From the NCBI RefSeq assembly GCF_014651075.1, contig NZ_BMWE01000005.1:346175-410174 (forward strand): 64,000 bases of DNA. Reading direction: 5' to 3'. A program made the position numbers and the translations under genes. Of the stretch, positions 1 to 11,047 are shown piece after piece. The stretch comes from Streptomyces djakartensis (GTDB lineage Bacteria; Actinomycetota; Actinomycetes; Streptomycetales; Streptomycetaceae). The notes below the pieces were generated by a model, which did not search any database, had not been told where the DNA came from, and saw only the letters and a program-made list of their open reading frames with translations. Position 1 is the stretch's first letter. Each line of letters begins with the position of its first letter.

Positions 1-555
1 GACGGCCTCGGACAGGGCCCGGTTGCGGGAGACGACGTTCCGGGTGACCTCCAGCTCGTCCAGGGCCAGTTCGACGTCGCGGCGGTCGTCGAAGTAGGGC
101 TCGAAGCAGGGCCAGTGCTGCACCATCAGCTCGCGCAGCTGGGGCAGCGTGAGGAAGGAGAGGACGTTGTCGTCGGCCGGGTCGAGGAGGTAGCCCTTGC
201 GGCGGCTGACCTCGCGGACGGCGACGGCCCGCTGCACCCACTCCTGCCCGGCGGGTCCGGCGGCGGCCACCACCCAGTCCTCGCCGTGGACGGGCTCGTA
301 CACGGGTCGCAGGACGGCGGCCACGACCGCGCGCAGCCGCTGCTCGACGAGGTTCAGCCAGATGTAGGCCCGCCCCGCCCGCTGGGCCCGGGTGCGTACC
401 TCGCGCCAGGCGTCGGGGCCCCAGTCCAGCTCCGGACCGATCGAGCCCGACGCGTCCATCGGCCGTGCCAGGGACACGGCTCCGGCCGGGACGTCTGTGG
501 AGTTCCCCTCGTGACCCTCGTCACCAGGGGGCAGCTCCAGCCCTCCCGAGCCCAC
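1..555 (-). CDS. SAV_2148-family HEPN-domain protein, 5' part only
   Basis: The gene runs off the left edge, so only the first 185 codons are seen, read leftward from a GTG at 555. The frame is open throughout. The leader includes the segment MDASGSIGPELDWGPDAW, and charged helical sequence follows. From memory this matches a Streptomyces-specific family annotated as SAV_2148 family HEPN domain protein. HEPN folds are often RNases or nucleic-acid-binding modules, but the rest of the domain lies outside the window, so no catalytic Rx4-6H motif can be checked. Position 459 (ATG) is an alternative, shorter start in the same frame. Function is unknown. Confidence 0.75.
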   Translation of the reverse strand, partial: MGSGGLELPPGDEGHEGNSTDVPAGAVSLARPMDASGSIGPELDWGPDAWREVRTRAQRAGRAYIWLNLVEQRLRAVVAAVLRPVYEPVHGEDWVVAAAGPAGQEWVQRAVAVREVSRRKGYLLDPADDNVLSFLTLPQLRELMVQHWPCFEPYFDDRRDVELALDELEVTRNVVSRNRALSEAV

Positions 556-1405
556 CCGCGCACCGCCTTCCGCTCCCCCGAGCACCTTCCTCGCCAACGA
601 TCAAGGAAGGGTACTCCGGGAGCGGTCGGCGGTGCAGCCCGATGGGCAGCATCGCTCTCAACGACGCGGCCGCCGGTGCCCGTTCCGCCGACCGAGCCCG
701 GCCGGAGTGAGCGGTGCGTCGCGATGACGTCGGAATGGCGGTGTTCTTCGTGGAGCCGACCCGAGGCGCAGCCGAAGCAGGTCAGGCCGTCGTGCGGGAC
801 GTGGATCCGGCCGGGTCCGGCTCGGCCGGCAGGAGAGGTTCTCCAGGACGAGGCCGGCGTTGCCGTCGCGGCGCCGTCGCATCCCCGAGGTGGTGCCGGC
901 GCACCCTGTGGCAGGGCGGTGGACGGCACCGCCGGGGTGAGGCCCACCGTGCGGGCGCTCAGGCCGATCACCGGGGACCGGGGTCGCGCCGCGTCCCGTT
1001 CGTGATCTTCGGTGCCGGCGACCCTGGGCCGGTGCCCGCTCCCTCACCCCCGGCGCGCCGGCCCGCGCCCGTCCGGCCTGCTGCCCCGGGCCGCCCCGTA
1101 CGGGTCCCCGTGCCGTCCGCCCCCGCCCCGGTCCGGGTGATCCCCGTCATCACGGCCGTCCCGCCATCGAGACGGCCGCACCCGACACCACCTCGCCCAG
1201 GTGGTGGTGCACCATGTTGCGCACATCTTCCCCTCACTCCCGCAGGGCCCCGGGAGTATTTGTTCGCCCCAAAGGTTTGTGCATACCGCGTACGCACTGG
1301 TCACTCGGTAAGAGGGAGACAAGACATAGGAGGTTCCCTTACTTTCGGGGAGACTCGGGGCCAAGGCGTCCCCACCGGCGCCACACACCTGAAAGAGTCG
1401 AATCC
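556..1405. other. 850-bp gene-free stretch upstream of glgX
   Basis: Several long open frames exist on both strands, but each has strongly biased Arg/Pro/Gly/Ala composition and none resembles a known family. I read them as GC-driven artefacts or fully decayed sequence. The last 200 bp is different: positions 1256-1330 are relatively AT-rich, and an AGGAGG-like element lies near 1328-1334 with no gene start behind it. This part probably carries the glgX promoter and leader. A ten-codon open frame starting GTG at about 1279 could be a leader peptide, which is speculative. Confidence 0.4.
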
Positions 1406-3538
<2,133 letters not shown>

Positions 3539-3656
3539 GACCCTTCCGGGGACCGTCGGCGTGCGCGTCGTCCGGAAGCCACCCGTCCGGGCGACGCGCG
3601 GCGCAGCCGGCGCCGGGGATGGCACGAACGGCGACGGGGCGGGTACGTAGGTTTCC

Positions 3657-6059
3657 ATGACACCTGAGCGACCTGACCCGGTGGTGCCCACGGCCACGTA
3701 CCGGTTGCAGCTGCAGCCCGACTTCCCCTTCGGGGCCGCGGCGGCCGTGGTGCCGTACCTGGCCTCGCTCGGCGTCTCGCACCTGCATCTGTCCCCCGTC
3801 CTGGAGGCCGTGCCGGGTTCCGGGCACGGCTACGACGTCGTCGACCACGGGCGGGTCCGCGAGGAGCTGGGCGGCGAGGAGGGGCTGCGGGCCCTGGCGC
3901 GCACCGCGCGGGAGCACGGGCTCGGCCTGGTGGCCGACATCGTCCCCAACCACATGGCCATGGCGCCGCGCCACAACCGCGCCCTGTGGGAGGTGCTCCG
4001 GGAGGGCCCGAAGTCGGCGTACGCGCGCTGGTTTGACATCGACTGGGAGGCGCAGGACGGCCAGGTCCTGCTGCCGGTCCTCGGCGGCCCGCTGGGCGAG
4101 GTCCTCGGGGAGCTGCGCGTCGACGGTGACGTCCTGCGCTACCACGACCACGTGTTCCCGCTGCGCGAGGGCACCGAGGATCTGCCGCTGCCGCACCTGC
4201 TGGACGCTCAGTGGTACCGCCCCGTGTGGTGGCGGCTGGCCCGGACCGAGCTCAACTACCGGCGGTTCTTCAGCATCTCCGAGCTGATCGGGGTGCGGGT
4301 GGAGGACCCCGAGGTGTTCGAGGCCACCCACGGCAAGATCTTCCAGCTGCTCCACGAGGGCGTCGTCGACGGGCTGCGCGTCGACCACCCGGACGGCCTC
4401 GCCGACCCCGACGGCTACCTCCGGCGGCTGCACGAGGCGACGGGCGGCCGCTGGACGGTCGTGGAGAAGATCCTGGCCGACGGCGAGCGCCTGCCGGCCT
4501 CCTGGCCCGTCGCGGGCACCACCGGCTACGACGCCCTGCGGCACGTGGACGGGCTCTTCACGGACCCGGCCGGGTTCGGGGACCTGCTGGGGCGGTACCG
4601 GCGGTTCGCGGCCCCGCAGACGGACCGGGGCGGCCAGTGGGCGGCGACCGTGCGGCGGGCGGCGTACAAGGTCCTCACGCACGAGCTGGCCACCGAGACG
4701 GACCGGCTGACCCGGGTGGCGGCCCGGCTGTGCGCCACCTCGCCGGAGCCGGCCCTGCGCGACCGCGCGCCCTGGGCACTGCGCACCGCGCTTCAGGAGC
4801 TGCTGGTCCGGATGGAGGTCTACCGGCCGTACGAATCGGTCGACGCCGCTTCCGTGGTCACCGAGGAGGCCGCCGCCGAGGCCCGGCTCGCCTTCGCCGT
4901 GCCCGAGGAGGCCGGTGCGGTGGACGTCGTACGCGACCTGGTGCTGGGGCGGTACGGCGACGGGCCCGCCCACACCGAGTTCCGGACGCGCTTCGCGCAG
5001 ACCTCGTCGGCGCTGCGGGCGAAGTCCGTCGAGGACACGGCGTTCTACCGCTACGTGCCGCTGCTGTCGGCGACCGAGGTGGGCGGGAACCCGGGCGGTC
5101 CGGCGCTGACGCCGGAGGAGTTCCACACGTACTGCGCGCGTGTGCAGCGCGACTGGCCGGTGACCGGGACGGTCGCCTCGACGCACGACACCAAGCGCAG
5201 TGCCGACGTCCGGGCGGCGCTGAACGTGCTCACCGAGTGCCCGGACCGCTGGGCGGACCTCCTGGCCGAGGTGACGCCCGGCGTCGAGGGCGGCGTGCCG
5301 GACGCGCAACTGGCGTGGGCGGCCTGGCAGACGGTGTTCGGGCTCGGCCCGGCGGACGAGGAGCGGGTGCGGGGGGCGCTGCTGAAGCACGTGCGCGAGG
5401 CCGGTCTGTACACCAGCTGGACCGAGCAGGAGCCGCCGTACGAGGAGGCGGTGGCCCGGTTCGTGACGGCCGGGCCGTGCGGGGTGCCGGGCGAGCGGGT
5501 CGCCGCGTTCCGGGACTGGCTGGCACCGCACATCCGGGCCAACGTGCTGGGCACGGCCCTGGTGCAGCTGACGATGCCGGGCGTCCCGGACGTCTACCAG
5601 GGCACGGAGGCCGAATACCGGGCACTGGTCGACCCGGACAACCGGCGGACGGTGGACTTCCCGCCCGGCGAGCCCGGGGAACCCGGCGAGCCCGGGGAAC
5701 CCGGCGAGCCCGGCGGGACGTCCGCGGAGAAACTCGTCGTGACACGCGCGGCGCTGGGGCTGCGGGCCCGGCGTCCGGAGGTCTTCGGCGACGCGGCGAC
5801 GTACGCGCCGCTGACGGCCGAGGGACCGGCTGCGGGCCACTGCCTGGCATTCGTCCGCTCCGGTGAGGCCCTGACCGCCGTGACGCGCCTGTCACTCCGG
5901 CTCGCGGAGACGGGCGGCTGGCGCGACACCCGGCTGCCGCTGCCGCCGGGCCGCTGGGTGGACGCCGTGGAGCCGGGACAGGAGTTCACCGGCCACGTGC
6001 CCGTGGCGGAGCTGTTCGTACGGTTGCCGGTGGCTCTGCTGGAGCGGGTGGGCGAGTGA
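3657..6059 (+). CDS. treY: maltooligosyl trehalose synthase TreY
   Basis: A GH13-family intramolecular transglucosylase of 800 aa that converts the reducing-end alpha-1,4 bond of maltodextrins to alpha,alpha-1,1, making maltooligosyltrehalose. The N-terminus TATYRLQLQPDF and the barrel motifs VPNHMAM, RVDHPDGL (catalytic Asp) and VVEKIL (catalytic Glu) are typical. Near the C-terminus a Gly-Glu-Pro repeat (residues 671-685) is inserted after RTVDFPP, in a surface loop of the C-terminal domain; it is not a usual family feature. The gene follows glgX in the same direction and probably shares its transcript. The partner gene treZ lies 7.2 kb downstream. Confidence 0.95.
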   Translation: MTPERPDPVVPTATYRLQLQPDFPFGAAAAVVPYLASLGVSHLHLSPVLEAVPGSGHGYDVVDHGRVREELGGEEGLRALARTAREHGLGLVADIVPNHMAMAPRHNRALWEVLREGPKSAYARWFDIDWEAQDGQVLLPVLGGPLGEVLGELRVDGDVLRYHDHVFPLREGTEDLPLPHLLDAQWYRPVWWRLARTELNYRRFFSISELIGVRVEDPEVFEATHGKIFQLLHEGVVDGLRVDHPDGLADPDGYLRRLHEATGGRWTVVEKILADGERLPASWPVAGTTGYDALRHVDGLFTDPAGFGDLLGRYRRFAAPQTDRGGQWAATVRRAAYKVLTHELATETDRLTRVAARLCATSPEPALRDRAPWALRTALQELLVRMEVYRPYESVDAASVVTEEAAAEARLAFAVPEEAGAVDVVRDLVLGRYGDGPAHTEFRTRFAQTSSALRAKSVEDTAFYRYVPLLSATEVGGNPGGPALTPEEFHTYCARVQRDWPVTGTVASTHDTKRSADVRAALNVLTECPDRWADLLAEVTPGVEGGVPDAQLAWAAWQTVFGLGPADEERVRGALLKHVREAGLYTSWTEQEPPYEEAVARFVTAGPCGVPGERVAAFRDWLAPHIRANVLGTALVQLTMPGVPDVYQGTEAEYRALVDPDNRRTVDFPPGEPGEPGEPGEPGEPGGTSAEKLVVTRAALGLRARRPEVFGDAATYAPLTAEGPAAGHCLAFVRSGEALTAVTRLSLRLAETGGWRDTRLPLPPGRWVDAVEPGQEFTGHVPVAELFVRLPVALLERVGE
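5667..5711 (+). repeat. in-frame 18-bp tandem repeat encoding (Gly-Glu-Pro)5 in treY
   Basis: Two and a half copies of an 18-bp unit (GGCGAGCCCGGGGAACCC) encode five consecutive Gly-Glu-Pro triplets, a collagen-like Gly-X-Pro pattern. The alternation of GGCGAGCCC and GGGGAACCC is kept from copy to copy, which indicates recent slippage expansion rather than selection on codons alone. The tract lies in a predicted loop and keeps the frame. Confidence 0.9.
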
Positions 6060-6150
6060 GCCCCGGTCGACCCGGGCGCCGCCGCACGCGAGGGCGATCG
6101 CCCAACGGCACCGCCCGTCCGTACGGCAGCGGGCCGGGGAGCGCCGTGGA

Positions 6151-6510
6151 CACGCGATGACGGCAGCACGCGTGCTCGCATGACCGTTCCCACCGTGCCC
6201 GCCCGCGCGACCGCGGATCGGCCACCGGACACTGCCGCACCCGGAACGCGACCGTCAGCAGCGCACGCCCACCCGGACGCCAGCGGGACACGCACACGCG
6301 ATGACGGCCGAACACGCCTGCACCCATGACCATCCCCACCAGCCCGCCCACGCGACCGCGGATCGACCACCGGACACTGCCGCACCCGGAACGCGACCGT
6401 CAGCAGCGCAGGCCCACCCGGACGCCAGCGGACCACGCACACGCGATGACGGCCGAACACACGTGCACGCATGACCGTCCCCACCGGCCCGCCCACGCGA
6501 CCGTCGGTGC
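6151..6510. repeat. 144-145-bp tandem repeat, two full copies and one partial
   Basis: CACGCGATGACGGC recurs at 6151, 6295 and 6440. Copies one and two (6151-6294 and 6295-6439) are closely similar along their whole length. The third diverges after about 65 bp, near 6505, just before the LysR stop codon. Each unit contains GCATGACC/CCATGACC, CCGGACACTGCCGCACCCGG and GACCGTCAGCAGCGCA. No unit encodes a plausible protein in any frame. The array fills the 464-bp space between treY and the LysR gene, which converge here, so it may act as a transcription boundary or be a structural repeat of unknown origin. Confidence 0.85.
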
Positions 6511-6523
6511 CCCGCCCCACGCC

Positions 6524-7474
6524 CTACGCCACCGCCGTGGCGTCCTCCGGACAGTCCTGGTACGCCCGCAGGGGCGGCTCGGAGGCCGTGTGCGGGTGCG
6601 GCCACGCTGACCGCAGCAGGTCCACGAAGGCCTCCGCCGCGCCCGTCGGCGGGAGGCGCGAGAAGGCGGTGAGCGTGCGCTTCCAGGGCGGGTCCGGGGT
6701 GAGGACGACACAGTCCTCACCGACGGCGTCACGGACGAGGTGGGCGGGGGCGGCGCAGACGCCGACACCGGCGGCGGCCATCCGTACCGCCGTCGAGGTG
6801 TGCTCGGTGAAGACGGCGGTGCGCGGGGTGAAACCGGCCCGGGCGCACGCCCGGTCGAGGAAGCGTTCACCGTCGACGACGGGTTCCATGGCGCAGCGCA
6901 CCCAGGGCCGGTCGGCGAGCTCCGGCAGAGTCACCGTCGTCCGGCCGGCGAAACGGTCGTCGAAGGGCACCGCGAGAACGATCTCCTCCTCTCCGACCGC
7001 TGCCACGGTGCCCGGCCAGCCGGCGGGCGCCGGGCCCACGGCGAGGTCGGCGGCGCCCCGCTCGACCTGCTCCTCCAGGGCCTCGGAGGTCGCGTACTCG
7101 TGGAGGTGCAGCAGCACACGCGGGTGGACGGCGCGCCAGCGGGCGAAGACGTCCGGGAGGACACCGACCGCGACGGAATGGACGGCGGCGACGTGCAGTT
7201 CGCCGCCCTCGGCACCGGCCGCGGCGCGGGCCGCGCGACGGGCCTGGGCCGCACTGCGCACGGCGAGTTCGGCGTGCGGCCTGAAGGCGCGTCCCATCGG
7301 CGTCAGACGCACGCCACGCGGCATGCGCTCCAGCAGCGCGCCGCCCACCGAGCGTTCCAGGGCCTTGATCTGGTGGGAGAGCGCGGGCTGCGAGACGTGC
7401 AGGAGCTCGGCCGCGCGCGTGAACGACGCCGCCTCGACGACCGTCAGGAAGTACTCCATCTGCCGCAGGCTCAC
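6524..7474 (-). CDS. LysR-family transcriptional regulator
   Basis: A 316-aa regulator. An N-terminal winged helix-turn-helix (LRQMEYFLTVVEAASFTRAA, then LLHVSQPALSHQIKALE; residues 1-62) is followed by a periplasmic-binding-like effector domain. The GTG at 7474 is used; an in-frame ATG lies five codons downstream. The gene is divergent from the lipoamide-dehydrogenase-like gene with 90 bp between starts, the classical LysR arrangement, and a TTGCC-N10-GGCAA dyad lies between them. It therefore probably controls that neighbour and itself. The effector is unknown. The 3' end abuts the 144-bp tandem repeat. Confidence 0.92.
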   Translation of the reverse strand: MSLRQMEYFLTVVEAASFTRAAELLHVSQPALSHQIKALERSVGGALLERMPRGVRLTPMGRAFRPHAELAVRSAAQARRAARAAAGAEGGELHVAAVHSVAVGVLPDVFARWRAVHPRVLLHLHEYATSEALEEQVERGAADLAVGPAPAGWPGTVAAVGEEEIVLAVPFDDRFAGRTTVTLPELADRPWVRCAMEPVVDGERFLDRACARAGFTPRTAVFTEHTSTAVRMAAAGVGVCAAPAHLVRDAVGEDCVVLTPDPPWKRTLTAFSRLPPTGAAEAFVDLLRSAWPHPHTASEPPLRAYQDCPEDATAVA

Positions 7475-7522
7475 GGCCCTCCCCCGAACCCATAAACGCC
7501 CTGCATCGATTCCACAAGAACA

Positions 7523-7542
7523 TTGCCTTGGACTCATGGCAA
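7523..7542. promoter_or_regulatory. LysR-type dyad operator between divergent genes
   Basis: TTGCC-N10-GGCAA is a perfect 5-bp dyad 22 bp upstream of the lpdA-like ATG and 49 bp from the LysR GTG. Its span and T...A boundaries fit the loose T-N11-A rule for LysR-type sites. Inferred to bind the adjacent regulator; no promoter elements could be assigned with confidence. Confidence 0.45.
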
Positions 7543-7564
7543 GGCCCGGGCGGAGTCTGAGGCC

Positions 7565-9028
7565 ATGAACGCAGACGGCAGAAACGCAGACGGCAGGAAC
7601 GCAGACGGCAGGAACGCAGACGGCAGGAACGCAACGGACGTGATCGTCATCGGCGGCGGCACCGGCGGCTACAGCACCGCCCTGCGCGCCGCGGCCCTCG
7701 GTCTGGAGGTCGTGCTCGTCGAGCGGGACAAGGTCGGCGGGACCTGTCTGCACCGCGGCTGCATCCCGAGCAAGGCGATGCTGCACGCGGCCGAACTCGT
7801 CGACGGCATCGCCGAGGCACGTGAGCGCTGGGGTGTGAAGGCGACGCTGGAGACCGTCGACTGGCCGGCCCTGGTGGCCACGCGCGACGACATCGTGGCC
7901 CGCAACCACCGGGGCGTGGAGGCCCATCTCGCGCACGCCGGTGTGCGGGTGGTGAGAGGCAGCGCCCGGCTGACGGGACCACGGTCGATACGGGTGGACG
8001 AGCAGGGCGCCGAGTTCACCGCCCGCCGCGGTCTGGTGCTCGCGACCGGTTCCCGGCCGCGCACGCTCCCCGGACTCGTGCCCGACGGGCGGCGCGTGGT
8101 GACCAGCGACGACGCCCTCTTCGCGCCCGGGCTCCCGGCGTCCGTGCTGGTGCTCGGAGGCGGCGCGATCGGCGTGGAGTACGCCTCGTTCCACCGCTCC
8201 CTGGGCGCCGAGGTCACCCTCGTGGAGGCCGCCGACCGGATCGTACCGCTCGAGGACGCCGATGTGAGCCGTCATCTGACCCGGGGTCTGAAGAAGCGCG
8301 GCATCGACGTCCGGGCCGGCGCGCGACTGCTGGACGCCGAGCTCCTCGGCGACGGGGTACGCGCCCGTGTGCGCACCGCCCGGGGCGAGACCCTCGCCGT
8401 CGAGGCCGAGCGGCTGCTGGTGGCCGTCGGGCGGGCCCCGGTCACCGAGGGACTGGACGTGGCGGCCGCGGGTCTCACCACGGACGAGCGCGGCTTCGTC
8501 GTGCCGGCCGACTGGGACCGGCTGGAGACGGCCGTGCCCGGCGTCCACGTCGTCGGCGACCTGCTGCCGCCGCCGTCGCCGGGGCTGGCCCACGCGTCGT
8601 TCGCGGAAGGGCTGCTGGTGGCCGAGACGCTGGCGGGTGTGCCGTCCGCCCCCGTGGACTACGCGGCCGTGCCCAGGGTCACCTACTCGTCGCCGCAGAC
8701 CGCGGCCGTGGGTCTGAGCGAGGCGGAGGCACGCGCGCGCGGGCACGAGGTGACGGCCAACAGCATGCCGCTGACCGCCGTGGCGAAGGGCATGGTGCAC
8801 GGGCGGGGCGGCATGGTGAAGGTCGTCACCGAGACCGGCGGTCGCGTGCTGGGCGTGCACCTGGTGGGCCCGCACGTGTCGGAGATGATCGCCGAGGGCC
8901 AGCTGGTCGTCGGCTGGGACGCGGAGCCGTCCGACGTGGCCCGGCACATCCACCCGCACCCGACCCTGTCGGAGGCGGTCGGCGAGGCGTTCCTGACCCT
9001 AGCGGGACGCGGGCTGCACCAGCAGTAG
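7565..9028 (+). CDS. lpdA: dihydrolipoamide dehydrogenase-like flavoprotein
   Basis: A class I pyridine-nucleotide disulfide oxidoreductase of 487 aa. FAD-binding VIVIGGGTGGYST follows residue 24; the redox-active pair is in GGTCLHRGCIPSKAML (Cys about 60 and 65); the NAD-binding fold is VLVLGGGAIGVEYA; and the C-terminal dimerisation domain ends with HIHPHPTLSEAVGEAF, which supplies the His-Glu catalytic dyad. All residues for lipoamide oxidoreduction are present. It is not next to any E1/E2 subunit gene, so its complex partner is unknown. The N-terminus carries four NADGR repeats. ATG 7565 follows GGAG by a short spacer. Divergent from, and probably regulated by, the LysR gene. Confidence 0.9.
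   Translation: MNADGRNADGRNADGRNADGRNATDVIVIGGGTGGYSTALRAAALGLEVVLVERDKVGGTCLHRGCIPSKAMLHAAELVDGIAEARERWGVKATLETVDWPALVATRDDIVARNHRGVEAHLAHAGVRVVRGSARLTGPRSIRVDEQGAEFTARRGLVLATGSRPRTLPGLVPDGRRVVTSDDALFAPGLPASVLVLGGGAIGVEYASFHRSLGAEVTLVEAADRIVPLEDADVSRHLTRGLKKRGIDVRAGARLLDAELLGDGVRARVRTARGETLAVEAERLLVAVGRAPVTEGLDVAAAGLTTDERGFVVPADWDRLETAVPGVHVVGDLLPPPSPGLAHASFAEGLLVAETLAGVPSAPVDYAAVPRVTYSSPQTAAVGLSEAEARARGHEVTANSMPLTAVAKGMVHGRGGMVKVVTETGGRVLGVHLVGPHVSEMIAEGQLVVGWDAEPSDVARHIHPHPTLSEAVGEAFLTLAGRGLHQQ
7568..7627 (+). repeat. four 15-bp tandem repeats encoding (NADGR)4 at a protein N-terminus
   Basis: The unit AACGCAGACGGCAGG is repeated four times (one synonymous AGA variant), directly after the start codon of the lipoamide-dehydrogenase-like gene, and a fifth unit begins (AACGCA). 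A 15-bp unit keeps the frame, so copy-number change would only lengthen or shorten a flexible N-terminal tail. The near-identity of copies indicates recent slippage. Confidence 0.92.
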
Positions 9029-9199
9029 GCGTAAGGGGGTGCCTTTCACCGTGCCCGCGGGTCTGCCGCCCAGTGCGCGCCATGCTTCCGGGCGCCCCCT
9101 GGAGCCTCCCCCGCTGTGCCCTTGACACCGCACCACGGCCGTGGGGTACTGCGACTGCGAACTCGGGCGGATCCGACAGGGGTTCGAACTGCTGGCGGG

Positions 9200-9782
9200 C
9201 CTTTACCTATCGGGGTCGTTGAGACGTGCTGAGGGATTGGTCGGCTGGCGCTGAGCGGGGGTGAGGGGATTGGGTGGGCTGAAGGAGACCGGGGCGCCGT
9301 TCGTGGTGCCTGGCCCTTGCGGGGTTGCGGTCCGTGACCGGCTCAAGCACTTGACCACCGAGGACGAACGCGTGCTGTGCCTGATCGGTGACCGTCTGGG
9401 CTCGTTCGCTTCCCGGGACGTGAAGGCACGGTGTGCGGCCGGGCTGGAGCACGACAGTGAGCTGTGGGCCGGGCGTGAGCGGGCTCTGACGGTGGAGTCG
9501 TCCTCGCGGTGGACCGGGTCGGCCACCCCCAACCGCACCACCACCCGCCACGACGCGGCGGCCGTGGCGATCGGCCGGCGCGGCCTGGGACACCCGATCC
9601 GGCGACGGACGGCACCGCCCCCTGCCCAGCGGAGTGATGAGCAAGGGCATCGGACCGCCCAGGCCGGCTCGGTGGCCCCGGGGCGTGAGGAACCCCGCCC
9701 CACCCGACACCGTTCGGGGTGTCCGGCTGAGCATGAGCCCTGGCAGCAGGACTCACTCCCGCTCAGATCTTGGGAACGGTGA
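9200..9782 (+). mobile_element. internally deleted TnpB-type (IS200/IS605-like) element remnant
   Basis: The frame starting GTG 9261 opens with sequence (KETGAPFVVPGPCGVAVRD, then SFASRDVKARCAAGLEHDSE) that I recognise as the N-terminus of Streptomyces TnpB-related proteins. After about 85 residues it jumps to sequence typical of the C-terminal region (RHDAAAVAIGRRGLGH), still in frame, and then to a basic tail ending at 9782. The whole RuvC-like nuclease core is missing, so the protein cannot be an active TnpB. Both ends seem kept, consistent with a non-autonomous element. Element limits are approximate. Its right end runs into the start of the downstream carboxypeptidase gene. Confidence 0.65.
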
Positions 9783-11029
9783 GTGTCCTGCCGGAGCTGC
9801 GCTATCCGACGGTGACCGAACTGGTCCGTGCCGCCCGGGGGTTGACGGCACAGCGGCCCGGCGTCTGCGCCTTGCGGCAAGTGGGTACCTCGCGTGCGGG
9901 CCGGCCCCTGCACCTGCTGTCGGTGGGCCGTGCCCGCCGCGCCGTGCTGGTGGTCGCCGGCGCCCACGCCAACGAGCCGACGGGTTCCTGCACGCTGCTC
10001 GCGGTCGCCCGGCGGGTGCTGGAGCAGCGGGAGTTGCGTGACGGCATCTCCTGGCACTTCCTGCTGTGCGCGGACCCCGACGGGGCGAGCCTGCACGTGA
10101 CACCGGCTCCCCGCAGCCTGTTCGACTACCACCTCGGCTTCTTCCGTCCCGCGGGCCCGGAGCAGCCGGAGTGGGCGCCGTCCTTGCTGCCGCCCGACCG
10201 GCTGCCGCCCGAGACCCGGGCCCTGACCGGCGTCATCGACGAGCTGCGCCCCTACCTCCAGGTGACCCTGCACGGCACGGACCTGGGCGGCAGCTGGGTA
10301 CAGCTGACGAAGGACGTGCCGGGCCTCGCCGAGCCGTTCGCCAAGTCGGCGGCGGAGCTGCACATCCCCGTCGAGACGGGCGCCTCGGACGCCGCGGGCT
10401 GGCCCGCCTCGGGTCCGGGGGTGCACGTGATGCCCGCGCCGGGCGTCGGACCGGCGTACCCGAGCCTGCCGGACGACGCACGGCACAGCACCTGGTTCCA
10501 CGCCCACCGGTACGGCGGTCTGACGGCGGTGGTCGAGGTCCCGATGTGGGCGAGCGACCTGGTGGACGACCCGGCTCCGCATCCGGCTCCGGCGGCGGCG
10601 ATCGGGCGGCTCGCGCACCGGCTTCGGCGGGACGCGCGGGAGGTGACGCGGGTGCTCGACGGCGCGCTGCCCCGGCTCGACGGCCTGGACGGGCCGTTGC
10701 TGCGGGCCGCCCGGTGGGGTCTGGAGCTGGTGCCGGGGCTGGCCGACGACCTGGTCCACACGCCGCCGGCGGACCGCACCAGGGCGTACGTCGGCAGCGT
10801 CGACGCGTTCGCGCGCCGGGTGCCGTTGCGGGCGGCGGCCATGCTGCTGCGGGTGCTGCGGGGTACCGACGACCGGGCGGCGAAGCAGCTCGAGGAGCTC
10901 GTCGCGACCTGGAGCGATGCCTTCGCGGAGCGTTTCCGCGCCCGCTGGGTGCCCTTGGAGAACCAGGTCGAGCACCAGTCCCGCACGGTGGTGACGGCGG
11001 CGCTGCACGCACGCGAGGAGACGCAGTAG
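9779..11029 (+). CDS. M14-family zinc carboxypeptidase, copy A
   Basis: A 416-aa cytoplasmic-looking M14 metallopeptidase without signal peptide. Zinc ligands are His and Glu in GAHANEP (about residue 62-66) and His in TLHG (about 164); the catalytic Glu is in VVEVPMW (about 252). The substrate, probably a peptide or amidated metabolite, is unknown. Start choice is uncertain: GTG 9779 aligns with the paralogue, but there is no good ribosome-binding site because the TnpB remnant ends here; TTG 9770 is an alternative. It is paralogous along its full length to the convergent gene at 11048-12388, with matching spacing of the active-site residues, and the two stop codons are only 18 bp apart. Confidence 0.85.
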   Translation: MSVLPELRYPTVTELVRAARGLTAQRPGVCALRQVGTSRAGRPLHLLSVGRARRAVLVVAGAHANEPTGSCTLLAVARRVLEQRELRDGISWHFLLCADPDGASLHVTPAPRSLFDYHLGFFRPAGPEQPEWAPSLLPPDRLPPETRALTGVIDELRPYLQVTLHGTDLGGSWVQLTKDVPGLAEPFAKSAAELHIPVETGASDAAGWPASGPGVHVMPAPGVGPAYPSLPDDARHSTWFHAHRYGGLTAVVEVPMWASDLVDDPAPHPAPAAAIGRLAHRLRRDAREVTRVLDGALPRLDGLDGPLLRAARWGLELVPGLADDLVHTPPADRTRAYVGSVDAFARRVPLRAAAMLLRVLRGTDDRAAKQLEELVATWSDAFAERFRARWVPLENQVEHQSRTVVTAALHAREETQ

Positions 11030-11047
11030 GCGACCGCCCCGGGCCAG

